64,000 nucleotides of DNA from Reticulitermes lucifugus. Lineage: Eukaryota > Arthropoda > Insecta > Blattodea > Rhinotermitidae. Positions 1 to 12,265 of this stretch are shown here, piece after piece. The notes beneath the pieces are model-generated. The model saw only the letters and a list, made by a program, of their open reading frames with translations, was not told the DNA's origin and ran no database searches. Position 1 is the stretch's first letter. Every line of letters starts with the position of its first letter. The stretch spans positions 83,468-147,467 of the forward strand of contig JAKCWW010000151.1 of the NCBI GenBank assembly GCA_026260175.1, in the 5' to 3' direction. A program made the position numbers and the translations under genes.

Positions 1-1
1 G

Positions 2-237
2 GATTGGCCGTGGTGGACCAATCTCTGATATCACGCCCTTGGATTCCTTCCTGTTGGCGTATGTGAAGGATTATGCTCACAGAACGTCTGTGGATGACAT
101 CGCAACCCTTCGTGCAAGGATAATCGAAGCAAGGCGAAATGTGGCGGAAGGAATGTTGACCCGTACATAGGTAGAACTAGAGTGTCCAGCTTGATGTGAT
201 CAGGGGCACAAGGGGTTCCTGTGTTGAGGTGCAGAAA
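2..237 (+). pseudogene. DDE (Tc1/mariner-like) transposase C-terminus, decayed
   Basis: This is the last part of a transposase of the DDE superfamily, cut by the left edge of the window. Read from base 2, it gives a run with TPLD, then AYVKDY and then TSVDDIATLRARIIEA. I recognise this as the C-terminal pattern 'SPDLTPLDFFLWGYVKD...' seen in many arthropod transposable elements. The frame is broken by a TAG at about 168-170. It needs a frame change near 184 to recover a QLDVIRGTRG-like stretch, which matches the family's usual 'RLDVIRATKGAHVE' ending. The transposase would cut and paste its own element in the nucleus, but this copy cannot be functional. The upstream catalytic part lies outside the window. 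The family-level call is firm; the exact lineage is not. Confidence 0.72.
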
Positions 238-1286
238 AGTGTACATAAACTTCTTGAATTAAGGAAACAGTTTGAAAAGACTATTTCCATCCGTTTTGGG
301 TATCGTGTAATAAATATTTAAAATGGGAGCAGGGCTTCCCGGACACACACTGTTACGTGTACATTTAAGGCAAGGCCGCCCAAGTCTCTTAATTTCATCC
401 AATCAAAAGTTCTGTATAATTACGTTTTTCCCCAGGCGAGTCTCATGTCAGACGAGCACAACTTAACGAAGTTCCTCATTGCGCCATCTTTGTGTACTTG
501 GTGCCTCTTTCTTGGGTCAGAATATCATCTTAAAATTTTGTTGGTACACGCCCTCAGTCTCTCTTGCTTATAAAGCAATATTTAACGCCATGGACATGAC
601 TAGACTAAAGAGAAGGTAGAAATTTGAACGAAATTTATGCCGCTATGCGGGTTTTATCAAAAGGCAAAACAAACATGTTGCGAATGTGAATCATTTGTGT
701 ATTCCAGCAGACTGACGGTGTTGCATGAAGTTCATTCTGGGTGCCTGTAGGTATACTTTGTATTATACCGAGATTGCGACAGACTTTTAAGTTCCAGGCT
801 TCGTTTTTACCATTGAAAATTGGCTTCACAAATATTGGTTTATAAACTTCTAAAAACAATCTAAGTTACATCTTTTAATTAGAGCATATTAGTAAAAAAT
901 GGAGACTGCATGGCGTTAGCGTTATGTATTTTCAATTTATAATGTGTTGGGAAGATTACATACACGGTTTATTTTACATTTTTTATGTTTTAAAACATAT
1001 CAACAGGTCGGAATCGTCAAAAGTTGATAGTGGTAACAACCCACTTTAGTGTCCCGAAATATCGGAGTTCTTAATCGGGATCCCTGTTCATGAAGACGTA
1101 TGGTAGGTAGACGTACCGTTCCACGCCCGGCTGTATATCAAGATGAATCACATGTTACCAGATGAGTGAATTTCATGAAGCTTGGTGTGATCATGCTTGG
1201 CAAGTTGACAATATGTACGCCTGGCGTGGCGTCGATGAATGATGAATCATTGTAGCTTGGTACGTAAATGAAAAATGTCTTCCGGG
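238..1286. other. No recognisable gene
   Basis: AT-rich sequence with only short chance frames. A weak resemblance to the tail of SINE family B around 1080-1110 is too short to call. Confidence 0.6.
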
Positions 1287-1426
1287 GTGTGACCCTCTGT
1301 AATCTGCTAGAAATTTAACCGACTTTTCGGACGAGCCCGTTGCCACAATGTTTAGGGTAGAGTATGGAAGCGCTAGCTTTTTCCGAAACGCCTGTAAATT
1401 TCTACCAGATTACAGGGGGTCACATC
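1287..1426. repeat. Foldback element (MITE-like), about 140 bp
   Basis: The left arm (1287-1331) and right arm (1381-1426) are imperfect reverse complements. Both contain GACCC(T/C)CTGTAATCTG and an AGAAATTTA stretch, and each ends next to TTCGGA. The loop is about 49 bp. The arm carries the 'VTPC...YRRFG' translation shadow that marks the other foldbacks in this window. Confidence 0.75.
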
Positions 1427-2474
1427 GTAAAATAGAGGTCCTGATACCCACCCGTGAGGACTCCAAATCTCACATGGTACACACACATTACGTGCACAAG
1501 TAGCAGGAGTGGTCTTACAGCTTGCAGGTTTAATCTTCTGCATTTTATGGCACATCGAGCCGTGAGCCCCACACGAAACTTCTAAGCGCGAGGACCAACC
1601 CTTGTCGGCTGTTCTCTATTCGATGCAGATTTCTAATGATTTGCGGCTAGGCGCCTGTACTTATCGGCGCTGTTGGACTGGGAACGGGTGGCGTGGCGTG
1701 ACTTCTAAGTGGAAGCTTGCATGACCGGTTGGCCCATTTGTCTTAGACACTCCACCCCACCACACGGTGGCATTTTTAGTGCTACTTAGCACTTATTAAG
1801 GCTGCTACTCAATTGTTTTATTACGACGCGCCAACGTGTTACGCTCCTGCGAGTCTCGGCACCAGCAGTACACGGTATTTATTGTCATGAGATTATTACA
1901 TTGCAGCTGTTTTATAATCTCATTTGTTCCATTTACGTCATCATCTGTATTTCTCCATTTTCTTCTTCGCCTTGTTTTGCTGTCTACTCCGTCCGTTCAT
2001 TTGTTCTCCCGGTTTTCATATTGTTTTTCTTGATTTTTTTTATCTGTATTCTGATTTGGCTCACTGTCCTGCTTCTGCTTCTTAATTTCCATTTCCTTCT
2101 GTATCCTAATTCGCTTGGGCGTCTTCTTCTTCTGACGTTTCCTCATTTTCCCCTTTTTCGTCCTTTTCATTTTTGCATTTGTACCATGCTAATCTCTTAC
2201 ACCCTAATTTACCACCATATATAATCATAATTAATTTTCTCTGCCCTTCATTTTCTCGGTTTCCTGTCTGCCATTTCCACATTCTGCATCTTTTTCTGCT
2301 CATTTCCTTTTTCTTCTCCCGCTCCTCCATGAACATCATCATTTCGCATTTCCTTTAGGTCCTGCTTTCTCTGGACGCCCCTACCAGATTCGAGACTAGA
2401 GAGATTTCTTCATGTTCAGTTGCTGTTACTTTTGTGTGTACCATTTTCATGGTCTATTAAAAAGCAAGCATTAT
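1427..2474. other. No gene; pyrimidine-rich tract at 1895-2360
   Basis: The plus strand is strongly T/C-rich for about 460 bp from 1895 to 2360. This produces Leu/Phe/Ser-rich frames on the plus strand and Lys/Glu/Arg-rich frames on the minus strand. These frames follow from the base skew and are not evidence of coding. Confidence 0.6.
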
Positions 2475-2580
2475 TTTGGAAGATTGAAGTCTTCCAAGAT
2501 GAGACGCCGTGTCAACTGATGTATAGTAGCCGACGTTTCAGAGCGAGCGTGCTGCCTCCGTCTTCATGGTGTAGCAGTCC
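2475..2580. repeat. Single-arm foldback relic
   Basis: Carries CCGACGTTTCAGAGCGA followed by GTGCTGCCTCCGTCTTCA, the arm motif of the foldback family. The opposing arm is not visible. Confidence 0.5.
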
Positions 2581-3659
2581 ATTCCACATTCCTTACAGTT
2601 AATTATTCAGTGATCATCTGATCGTTCGACTAGAGACATATAATATGAGTTATTGAAAGCACAGTTAAATAGTGTGAGTCCGGTACCGCCGGACGTTTGT
2701 TATTTCACCATATTGTGATTTTATCATTACATAGAACTTGTAATCGTCAGCGTAAATGTAAAGCTGTGTTATTCAGGGACGACATTATTACAGATAAAGA
2801 GTTCACGGTGCTTACATGCTTCGAAGCCAGGTCCGAACCCGTGAGCAGGCATCATCCAACAACAAACTGCACATCTTTTCAGCAGCACTGGCCTCGCAGA
2901 TCTGTACTGATCTAAGTATCTGCTGCGCAAGTTTCCCACACTCCAAGTAGTTGGTGATGTAGCACCACAAGTTTCTCGACCGAGGGGAGACATTTGAACT
3001 TCGCAAACTCCAGTGGCTACCGGGATTCCCCTATGTTATGCATAAATAGATATGGGGCTCCTAACCGAGAATCTAAACGTGTATCTTTTGCCTATTACAA
3101 GTGGCCTAAACGTTGCATCGCGATATTCAATAGAATTGCATTATAATTCATTGTTTGGGATATAGTTTGTGAGGTTGTAGTTGGGTTATGAACCGGGATA
3201 AGGTCGTGGGTTCTGGTATTGGCGGTGTTGAACTAGCGGAGTAGAACGTTTGGGATTTATTTCGTCACATTCCTTGTTGAGTTACAAGTACTGTGTTACA
3301 CTTCTTATACTGGGTTCTAGAGGTTAAAGATAATTCCACTCCGCCTTGTTTATCATGTTTGACGGCATTTTACATATACGATAATGTTTAGATAACTTAT
3401 TTCCATTACTTTTCAATTATCCTCTACAGTTTGTCATCACGCAGCTCACAGGCTTTTATCAGTTAAAGTGATGATTTAATAACACAGACTGTGCTGTCAA
3501 TCACGAATATCAGAATAGTTGAACGCATTTTGTGTAGTGGCACGTGGGTGTTTTTGATATGTTGGACGTGTAGCTCAAATGGTGATAATGCTCACAGAGG
3601 TGTGGCAGGAGTTCGTCTTGGCGCATGAAGATGTCACTGGTATCGCACTTGGAAACTGG
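2581..3659. other. No recognisable gene
   Basis: Only short frames occur. None resembles a known domain, and no repeat family is recognised. Confidence 0.55.
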
Positions 3660-3800
3660 TCACTTGGTAGACAGAAAAGCAGATACGAGAGCATTAAGTT
3701 AGTGACTTGTGGGGATGTTAACTGGACTGAACTGGCTCGGCATTGTATGAAGTGGCGAGCCCTGGTTTTATCTGTGATGATCCTTGGCTTCTGTTACCAG
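3660..3800 (+). pseudogene. LINE reverse-transcriptase ORF, 3'-end fragment
   Basis: The plus-strand frame reads LGRQKSRYESIK, then CGDVNWTELARHC and KWRALVLSVMILG. This fits the extreme C-terminal tail of an endonuclease/reverse-transcriptase LINE ORF, whose usual pattern is 'LGRPRRRWEDNIKMDL..GCGDVNWTELAQDR..WRALVL'. The reverse transcriptase itself is absent, so this is a 5'-truncated, dead-on-arrival copy. It sits inside an open frame that begins at 3579, but the upstream residues do not look like the family. The match comes from memory of the pattern and is strong in its spacing of W, D and R residues. Confidence 0.6.
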
Positions 3801-5174
3801 AAAGACAATATGTGGGATCCTTATCTTTATTGAACTTCTCTTTTTATTTACTAAATTGTGTGAAGTGTTTGTCACGACATGTTGGATATTAAAGTTGGGG
3901 GGGGGGGTGGGGGAAGTTGTCTGTCAGCATTTAGATTTTTCCTTTTGGACAGAAAGGCGGCCGTGTATTCGAAATTATGAATCTGCCCTTCGGTTGTATA
4001 TCCGCACAATTGCGCCGGGTTCCTCACTGTCCTGAAACACTCAGGCAAAAATCTAAAATTGTACCATTGTTGCCGCAGAGACGTTGCAGACACAATTTAC
4101 TTCTGCGGTTACGAAAACAATCAGCATACTAAAACTGATCTATGTCCGCACATAAGGTCATCGATTTACGGTTTAGGACTGGTTTAAAATACATTGTGCT
4201 TCTCTGTAATGTAATTTTACGTTGCGTGCAGAAATGATAAAGAGCATTGCATAATTTTTAGAAAGGCAGATAGATACATTTAGTCTTAGTTGGCCATGTG
4301 ACTAAGTACCACCCTCTGGAGATATTTAGACAGCCATGCTGGCCGTAACATTCGTGAACACGGAGCTCGTGACCGAATGTTTCCAGCAGACGATGGGGGT
4401 GTTTTTTTTTTATTTTTACTCACTGAAACTTTTGAGAATCTTTTACAGCCCAATTATGTACTCGTCTACCAAGATACCTGACCAGTTTTTGTTGCCGAGA
4501 TTTATCCCTGACCTTCTCCAAGTGAATCAGTTGATACATTTCTTATTTCAGCCATGCGTGATACATGTCCTGTCTTTCTGCCCCTATTTATTTAATCGCT
4601 CCGGTGATGTTAAAATTGTGATGTGCGTCACTCTATGATTTTCTGCATTCTGCCTCGGCCTCACCGTTCTTCGATAGAACTGTTGTAATCAGAAGTCACA
4701 AATCTTCATTATTCCGTCAAGACGTCAGAGCTTCAAGCACACTTCGTTTCGTGTGAGGGAATGCGAAGATCGTAGACCAAAACACTCGACTGTTGTCTTT
4801 CCACTGATGTAATCGCATGGTATCAATACGTTTTATCAGAAAATCATGACTTGTTTTCATATTGTCTGCCAATCAACAATCCTGGTATGTGGTGCCGTTT
4901 GTTCCATAGACTGTGCTGCGTTTCAGCAGTTATTGACTGTAAGCGTGAATTAGAACGAAAAGGTGGCCTAAAGTTCCTCTTAACAAACGTAACTTTCCGC
5001 TTTTGGCTAAGCATAATTTCACGACGACTTACAGTGGTATGGAGATAAAACTCCACGCCTCTAGATCTCCGCACAGCACTTGGATGAGTCTTCATTTGTA
5101 CACAACGACCACTTCACTTCCCGAAGAAGTATAATAAACTCAGGGCCTGGGTCGATATTTAAAGATGTCACAGT
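3801..5174. other. No recognisable gene; G-run near 3897
   Basis: A run of 11 G, then T, then 5 G starts at 3897. No gene or repeat is recognised in the rest. Confidence 0.55.
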
Positions 5175-5258
5175 GGAGCGTCTGGAATTTCACGTCTTCT
5201 GCGATGTTTTATTTTCGAAGGAACGCGGCGCCGCCATCCTCAGGGTAATGCAGTCTTC
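5175..5258. repeat. Single-arm foldback relic
   Basis: Contains TTTCGAAGGAACGCGGC and CGCCATCCTCAGGGTAAT, the inner arm sequence of the foldback family. No partner arm was found nearby. Confidence 0.45.
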
Positions 5259-5324
5259 TTAACACCAAAACATTAAGAAAATTCGGAATTGTCGGCAGCT
5301 GTCAACCGGGCGACATTAGCCCAT

Positions 5325-5577
5325 AGCCGTTTTGGATACAGTAACGACGAACAGAAAATCCGTTGTCCCTACCAAGAGGATTGTTTTCGCTTGGCGTGCA
5401 GACCGGCTCTGGAGCCCACACAGCTTCCCATTCGGTACATACCGCAGGCTTCTTCCCTAGGGGTAATGTGGCCGGGTTAGGCTGACCACTCGACTCCATC
5501 CCGTGCCCAGGTAAAGAACGAATGGAGCTTTTGCTTCCACTACTCCTCATGCCTTCATGACATGTACAAAGGAAGAC
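5325..5577 (+). repeat. SINE family B copy
   Basis: The body is well matched on the plus strand: CAGACCGGCTCTGGAGCCC near 5401, CCCTAGGGGTAATG near 5456, GGCTGACCACTCGACTCCAT, GAACGAATGGAGCT and CCTTCATGACATGTAC near 5551. The tRNA-like head is poorly preserved. The 114-codon minus-strand frame across it is an artefact of the repeat. Confidence 0.7.
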
Positions 5578-6371
5578 TTCACGTCTACCGGCAGCGAATA
5601 GAATCCTGTTTCTCCGGCGCCATACCATCACTTTTCTGTTTAACACACGAAGTATAAGGAGTGTTCAGTCCAGTGCGATTCTGTTACCGTAACGCCCGTT
5701 GTAGTACATCCCAGTTTTGACAGTTTTGGTGCTGCCGTTCCAATCGTGGCAAGTGGCCCATTTTGGGCGCCATCAGATACCACTGCGAGTGCCTTCATGG
5801 CTTCGGGGTGGAAACGTTTATTGAAATACAGCTACGGACGTGTAACGGACAGACCGAAAGTACGTCCGGCCTTCCTTTCCCATAATAAACATGCCCCCAC
5901 CACCTCATGCAGCATACGGTTTCGTAATGTGACAGCGGGAGCATGCCATGCTATGATGGTGACGTCAGCGGGTCCCGTGTGATAAGATAAGCGTGTAGCG
6001 CCATCTTGTGGTGAGATCATACTTCTCTGCAACGCGACGAAACGCCTACTTTTGTCTTGCCACAGCTGCTGGTGCTGTTACAGAAACTGCGAATCGTCAA
6101 CATCAGGGGTGTCCGTCCAACCGTTTCGTGACAAAGATAACCGTTACTGTAGGCTGCTTCACCCCAATTATGATTTAATATTGAATACCGTTTATATAAT
6201 TTACGAGTGTTCGCGTGCTGCATAATACAAGCTGGCGGGCTGCGGGTTGTACACCCCTGGTGTACCGTGTCAGCCGGGTGGTTCGCACACTGCACGATCT
6301 GATTCCAGTGTCTGTACATTTCCTGTCTCCCGTGCTTCTGTCAATGTGTGTTATCCCAAAACCAAATATTA
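5578..6371. other. No recognisable gene
   Basis: Relatively GC-rich for the window around 5860-6000, but no domain or repeat family could be assigned. Confidence 0.5.
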
Positions 6372-6540
6372 GCCGTGCCGTGACTCAGGCGGTTAGTCGC
6401 CGGCCTCCCACCGCGGAGGCCCGAGTTCGATCCCGGGTCACACTCCATGTAGGATTTGTGGTGGACAAAGTGGCACTGGGACAGCCCCCCCCCCCAGTAC
6501 TTCGGTTTCCCCTGTCAGACCAAATGTTACACGACACACG
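6372..6540 (+). repeat. SINE family A copy (tRNA-like head, 3' truncated)
   Basis: The head begins GCCGTGCCGTGACTCAGGCG with an A-box-like GGCGGTTAGTCG. The B box is GTTCGATCC at about 6425. The family hallmark TTTGTGGTGGACAAAGTGGC follows. An 11-base C run at 6485-6495 replaces the usual GGTTTTTCTCCG stretch. It is derived from a tRNA gene but is not one: there is no acceptor stem and no CCA-side pairing. Confidence 0.85.
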
Positions 6541-9500
6541 TTCGGTTGTTTCTGAGTTCTCTTTCTTTTGAAGTTTAAAATCTGAAATGTTGCATGCATT
6601 TGCGTGGTTCATTGGATATTCGTTCTATAGTAACCGCACGTAAACAAATATTCATAACATTTCTTCCAAACAATGAAGGGCTGCCTAGTGATATGGTGTA
6701 GTGATCACGCATGACACTCCATTATTTTTGGTTAATTTCTCATCCAGGAGATTTTCCTGGCAATTGTTCTTGCTCTTTTCTCAGTCCATCGTAGAAACTG
6801 AAGCATTTCAGCAAAAATAGGCAACACCACTTAAGGATGAGTAAGATAGGAAGTTTTTATAACCAAGACGTTGGAATCAGTCTTCTTTACTGTTGCCATT
6901 TAGTGACGACAGTACCCGGGACAAATATTTCGAACACCTTTGGTCAGGGTTTTGAACCACTTGACGAGAATAGGTGTGTGTGACCGTAAATACGTGAATG
7001 TCCACGAAGGTCACGTCACGTCACATTGTGGTACCACGGACTGACTGCGCGCTTCTTTCATGCAAATGATACAAACCACGGACAGGAAGGCGTTGGGTGA
7101 CACACTGTGGATCTTAGAGCCGACGGATGCACGAAAGAAGTTTCGAAATTTCAACACCACTTATCCGAGAATAAGTTTAGTGGTTCGGAAGTAGAGATTT
7201 TAGTCGACTGAAACAGCTTGACACTCTACGACATAGAATGGATGCTTGGCCTCTTGTTTCTTAACCGGCGTTTTATCAGCTGCAGCTGATAATTAGACTC
7301 GTTTTGAATGTGCGGGTATTGTGATCTGGAAGAGATTAATGGGGAAGTGTTAGTGCTGTGTTTGAAGATTCTGTATTGCCATTGACTAGATGAACTAAAG
7401 AAAGCAAACAGAATTGTATGAATAAAACAAAGAAAAAGCGTGAAATGGCACCTCCCTAGTATAAACCGGATGCGTTACTACATAAGCGAAGCAGTTCGTC
7501 TGTTTTGGAGACTTTACTCTTTCGTTTTTGATTCTGCCCATTCGAGTCGTATATTGTAATTCGGATTAGAGAGTTAATGTTGCCGAGAATTAGAGAAGTA
7601 AAACTGGACGTTGTGTTCGCGGCATGTGCCAAGTACTGACGGAGACAAATGACAGCCGATCATGCCATTCGGACGTTTGCACTCCCCCTCCCACCATTGT
7701 TCGACCCTCCCTTTGTCTGTTTTGCCACCCCCGAATCTGTTTCTGTATCTGGCGGTTCATCTGTTTGACCACTGCATTGTATGGCGTGTTGCGGTATGTT
7801 CTTATATATAGAAATTGACATGCAAAGTGAATTTGCGCTCTATAGGTTGTACGTGTGTCGCTAGGAACATAAGCGCGTGGTAAGCGTAGAGCCAGGAAAT
7901 GCCCCGGACTTGCATACTGTGTCCCGGAAAGATTTTGGAAACAGCCGTTGTCCGCGATTGTTTCACCCGTCTTCCTACTCCGTATTAAGCCTACTTTGTC
8001 TATTGGGGGGGGGGAGATTGGGATAGGATTTTTGTATCTGTTAGGTCTTCATAACCCAGGGTACACAGACATTGTTCCTGTGTGTGATACTATAATGATT
8101 CTTGAGCAGCAGGTAGCTGCTCGATTGGTCAGAATATTGTACCCAGTCCACCCACCCACGAGGGTTATGTCGTGTTTACAAGTGACTGTCGTTGGACCTT
8201 TTAAGAAATTTGAAGCAGTAGGGAACCACTCTGAAGCAGTGTTTTCCCAATGAGGATTTCGCAGAACATGGTACATACCGCAAATAATTCTAATATCCCT
8301 CGAAATATCGCGTGAATTTTTCTCGAGCAATTAGCAACCCTGGAGTATTCTTCGTGCGATACGGTGTGTTTTATTTTCATTTTCATAGGTGTGGGTTACT
8401 CGGAATATGAACAATGATTTTAGAGTTAATTTTATTTCAATCCAACAAATGCACTACATTTTCTTTCATTTCTATGGGTATATTTACATAAAGGTCTTTA
8501 ATGTCAAATGTAATTAATCTAGTAATTCCATTATCTTTAACTCGCTTAATTCGTGTGCTAGTTGTGTTGAGTTATGTGTAACATAGGTGTTTGGCAATTG
8601 TAAGGTTTCCGTAAGCCATATACTAAGAAACTTAGCTATTTTGTATGATGGAGCGTATATGTTGTTGACTACTGGTCTAATTGGTTCATTATGATTTTAG
8701 AAGTCCCGCAATGGGAAAAAAAGTTGGGATACACTGCTCTTAAGAACAAAATAAATATGCAGTATGTGTAAAGATACAGTTTGTACTTCACAAGAGACCA
8801 GAGTTTTGTTTCCATTAGAAAGACCAGTCGCTGGATGTAACATGGTTAAATCATATGGAACATGTAAATATACTACGTGGAAAAAATGCAGGCTTTTTGG
8901 AATTAAACTTGGCGGTACGTATACTGATACTATTTAAGGGTTCTGTATTACTACACAACTTCAGTTGACAGGTCTGCAGTATAGTATGTGTCGGGATTCT
9001 TTTGCCGGTAATTCTGTCTGAATTGTTTGTCCAATTTTTTGTTCATCTAACCTGCAGAATTGTTTTAATACAATAAATGTTCGGAAAATATAAAGAGGAG
9101 CAGTTTATGACTGGAGGGCTGTGTTTTTGGAGATGTATATGTGCAGCTGGAGTCTGTCTTTCGACTTAACGCTTTTACGACGAGCCGTCCTTGAGCGATT
9201 TGTTTCTGAAGTTTTGAGTTTAGCTCATGCATATGATGGTCCACACCGTATTAAAAGTATATCGAAACGGACGAAAATGAAGCATTAACATTTTGCGTCC
9301 ATTCTCCCTATACGAGTAATCCATCGAGTGGTTTGGGTGGTGATACACGCGGAGGTACAGACATGTAGAGGACGCTTGTTCTTATAACGAAGGGTTGCCA
9401 TGCCAGTTCGACAATTTGTGCAGCAAGTAGTGGAGGCTGATTGCAATTACAGCAATTTGCAATTGTATTGGAGCTTCAAATTGCACCTGATGTGTGTCCA

Positions 9501-9757
9501 CCGACAGAATTGAAAGCGCGAGAACGGTCCCCGTAATGAGCCTCTGTTCATCATTGGATTACGCCGTGATCATTCGACGTCATTTCACTCCCTTCGGGTT
9601 TCTATTTTGTTGTGTATGACTGTGAAACTTGATTTCTTACTCTGTTGGTGGGGAAACAAATATAGGTTTATCATCGCTTGGACCATTGGTTGATTTTAGA
9701 TGGTGTTTGTGATAATAAATTAGTATCATGATCAACGCTTATAGAAAAAGTAGTTGT
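6541..9757. other. No recognisable gene over 3.2 kb
   Basis: No SINE, LINE or foldback signature was seen. A run of 10 G lies at about 8005. Open frames at 7948-8330 overlap on both strands with no domain resemblance, so none is called. Confidence 0.5.
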
Positions 9758-10022
9758 ACCTTTGCACGCCATGAAGGCATAAGGGGGAGCAGAGGAATAG
9801 CTCCACTAATTCTTAACGTCGGCATTAGCTGGATATGAGTGGCCAGTTCACACCCTGGTTGATATATCCCCGAGAATGAATACCGGTAACCATTGTATAG
9901 GAGGCTAGGTGGGCCCCAGAGCCAGTAAGGACGGTTTTTGAGAATATAAACTCTCGTTTCCTTGACGGGATTGGAACACCGTACCGTCCAGTTTGTAGGT
10001 GGTCGCTTTACCGACTATGCAG
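9758..10022 (-). repeat. SINE family B copy, near full length
   Basis: Reading the plus strand from tail to head: CACGCCATGAAGGCATAA, AATTCTTAACGTCGGCATTA, ACCATTGTATAGGAGGCTAG, GTGGGCCCCAGAGCCAGT, then a degraded B-box region and CTTTACCGACTATGC at the head. Confidence 0.85.
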
Positions 10023-11148
10023 TGCTAAACACACGTGTCATCTGCTTTACCATTAAGGAACCTCGCAATTTGTTTCGTATGGTTGTCACTATAAACAGTA
10101 CTTTTTTCCCCCCCGAAATAGGATTCACCGATTAGAGGAGCATTTGATGAGTTACAACGGATACTTAAGAAAACTGAGTTTTACTGCGCAGTGATTTCAT
10201 GAAGCGTGCTTTTACCTTTTGGGTTGGGCCGACGTAATGGAAGGAGCGGCCCAGTGTTCTAAGTGTTCACTCGCCAGTAATGTACTTCCAGTCTGCTAAG
10301 GATTTGTCATTATCAGTAGCTACTACTACCAAATTGCTAGTGGATCTACATTGCACGCTCCGTAGCATTAAGCATACTGACTTCTAAGCAACAAACTAAT
10401 CAACACTCTAGAATCAAACCCCGAACGTTCATCATTAATACGTAGGATCGCTTTCTGATACGGTACTGAGTCAGTTCAATTCGGTTCGCATCTTCACAAG
10501 CAGTTTCTACAGGTGCATTACAGTGACGCCTCACATCCCCTACTTCGTCTTACAGCTCGGCAGCTTTCTGCCACAACGGAATTCTTTTCTCCTGTCCCAA
10601 CTACCAATTCAACCCACAGGCACTGCGTTCGTTTGATTAATTTTAAGAGTGTCAGATGTCTGCATAACCGACATTGCCGAAGTCCTATTTCTGTAATATA
10701 TATGATATTTCTTACGTAACCCAAACTAATCAAACAAAGCAATCAAATCATCTCCGTAATTTGTCATTAGCAATACACCTGTTAGGGGCATTTAGTTGGT
10801 ACTCGACATAAAACTTCTTTGCATACACAAAACACCTTTCCCAGCACATCCTACACCGAACCATTTCAATCGACTTCACGTTCTGACATCACGTTTGCCC
10901 CCATCCCACATTACACTTACGACTCCCTAAGTGGCCTGATCCTACCTTGGCAGGCTGACGCGTTTTCAAGCGCATTTTAACTGTATGCTCATACGCCCAT
11001 GAAAACGGATAAATTGATTGCCGGCCTACAGGTAGGATTTTGGTATTATGTCAGTTTCCACGTAGTGTCTTTGAACACAGTGACCGCTTTCAATAAAACT
11101 CGGTTGTCATCGTCATGGTGTTAAATTTTAAGTCTGTCATCAGTTACT
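10023..11148. other. No recognisable gene
   Basis: An open frame on each strand at 10513-10742 shows no recognisable domain. Confidence 0.5.
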
Positions 11149-11400
11149 GGGCCGCGATAGCGTAGTCGGTATAGCGACTCGCTAGGGGCTGGATGGTCCG
11201 CGGATCGAATCCCGGTGGGGGCAAGATTTTCCGCACTCGCCCAGAACGGCCCTGGGGTTTGTCTCTTTCCCGGGGGTAAAGGGGCGTGGCGTTGGCCACC
11301 CACCTCCATATAGCGCCGAGGTTAAAGAAAGAGTAGAGCTATAGGTCTTATTCCCACTGTGGGCCTTCATGGCCTGTTCTAGGGTGAACTTTACCTTTTA
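11149..11400 (+). repeat. SINE family B, full-length reference copy
   Basis: The tRNA-like head begins GGGCCGCGATAGCGTAGTCG. It has an A-box-like TAGCGTAGTCGG and a B box GGATCGAATCC at about 11202, so an internal RNA polymerase III promoter is recognisable. The body follows: TTTCCCGGGGGTAAA, then CCACCTCCAT, then GCCTTCATGGCCTG. The element ends in AACTTTACCTTTTA. This copy fixes the family's polarity. Confidence 0.9.
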
Positions 11401-11542
11401 CCTGCCAGCACAACCGCCGCGCAGTGTTCCCAGTTAGTTGCAGCACTAGAACACTCGAAATCCTGAAAATGTGCAGTAAAATATCTTCAGAAATATACTT
11501 TCGGTGACGTCTTTTTTGTAAAAGGGGTTTTCGGTCTTCCGT

Positions 11543-11686
11543 GGCCTAGTCACTATACCGACTACGCTAGTTACGTTGATGGCTTGGTTTTTTATTATTC
11601 GAAGTATGTTTCCTCTTATATACTTCCAGTGTCCTGTGCAGGCCGTGTTTGTGGCCTATGCTGTAGTCGGTATAGTGATTAGGCCA
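11543..11686. repeat. Two SINE B heads in inverted orientation
   Basis: The first 28 bp or so of the SINE B head lies on the minus strand at 11543-11570 and again on the plus strand at 11659-11686. The two are nearly perfect reverse complements, with about 88 bp of unrelated sequence between them. No SINE body is attached to either one. Confidence 0.7.
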
Positions 11687-12099
11687 GGCCTGGTCAGCCT
11701 TTTATATGGTGTGGGCAAATTGGTAAAATTTGGTCTGCATGCGGGCAACATGAATTTCAACACACAGAATGAAGAATGAATAAGTATATGCATAACCTTA
11801 CGTGTATATTTTTTCTATGTATCATGTGCATTAAAAGTATACGTTACTGATAAAATTAGGGAAGAAGTTTTAAAAATGCAATTTACTAAATAGGCTAGAG
11901 TGTCGCTATTTTAGCACATTTTTTTAAAAAATTGACTACTAATGTAATGTACGTCTCCATTAACAGACAGCTCACAGTTTTTAAAAATTTCTTCGGCGTT
12001 GTATCTCGGCTTTGCCAGGGAAAGGGTTAAAAGAGGTTATCTCATTTCGAAGGTCTTCGCGGGCAACATAACACTGTGGCGCAGTTAACAATTGACCTG

Positions 12100-12265
12100 C
12101 GATGTGGGCTGATCGGTCTCGGACTAGGCTGAGGGTTGGAGTCGGGGAATCGGTGTTCTATTCTTCGCATTTCTCCAAAGCGTCCAGATCGTCTCTGGTC
12201 CCCCCAGCTCACTACCGGGAGGCAGAGCTTCCGGTGTGTGAAGTTGTTGTCACCTCCGTCAAAGG
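12100..12265 (+). repeat. SINE family B fragment
   Basis: Contains TTCTCCAAAGCGTCCAGATC, then TCTGGTCCCCCCAGCTC, then GTCACCTCCGTC. These are the ordered body blocks of the family, with an internal deletion before the tail. Confidence 0.6.

Noticed and set aside
1901-2342. Membrane-protein-like Leu/Phe-rich frame and opposite Lys/Glu-rich frame
   Set aside because: Both arise from a pyrimidine-rich strand and have no other coding signal.
5302-5646. 114-codon minus-strand frame
   Set aside because: It is antisense to a SINE family B copy and is a typical repeat artefact.
11149-11225. Functional tRNA gene
   Set aside because: A and B boxes are present, but acceptor-stem pairing is absent and the head continues into a SINE body.
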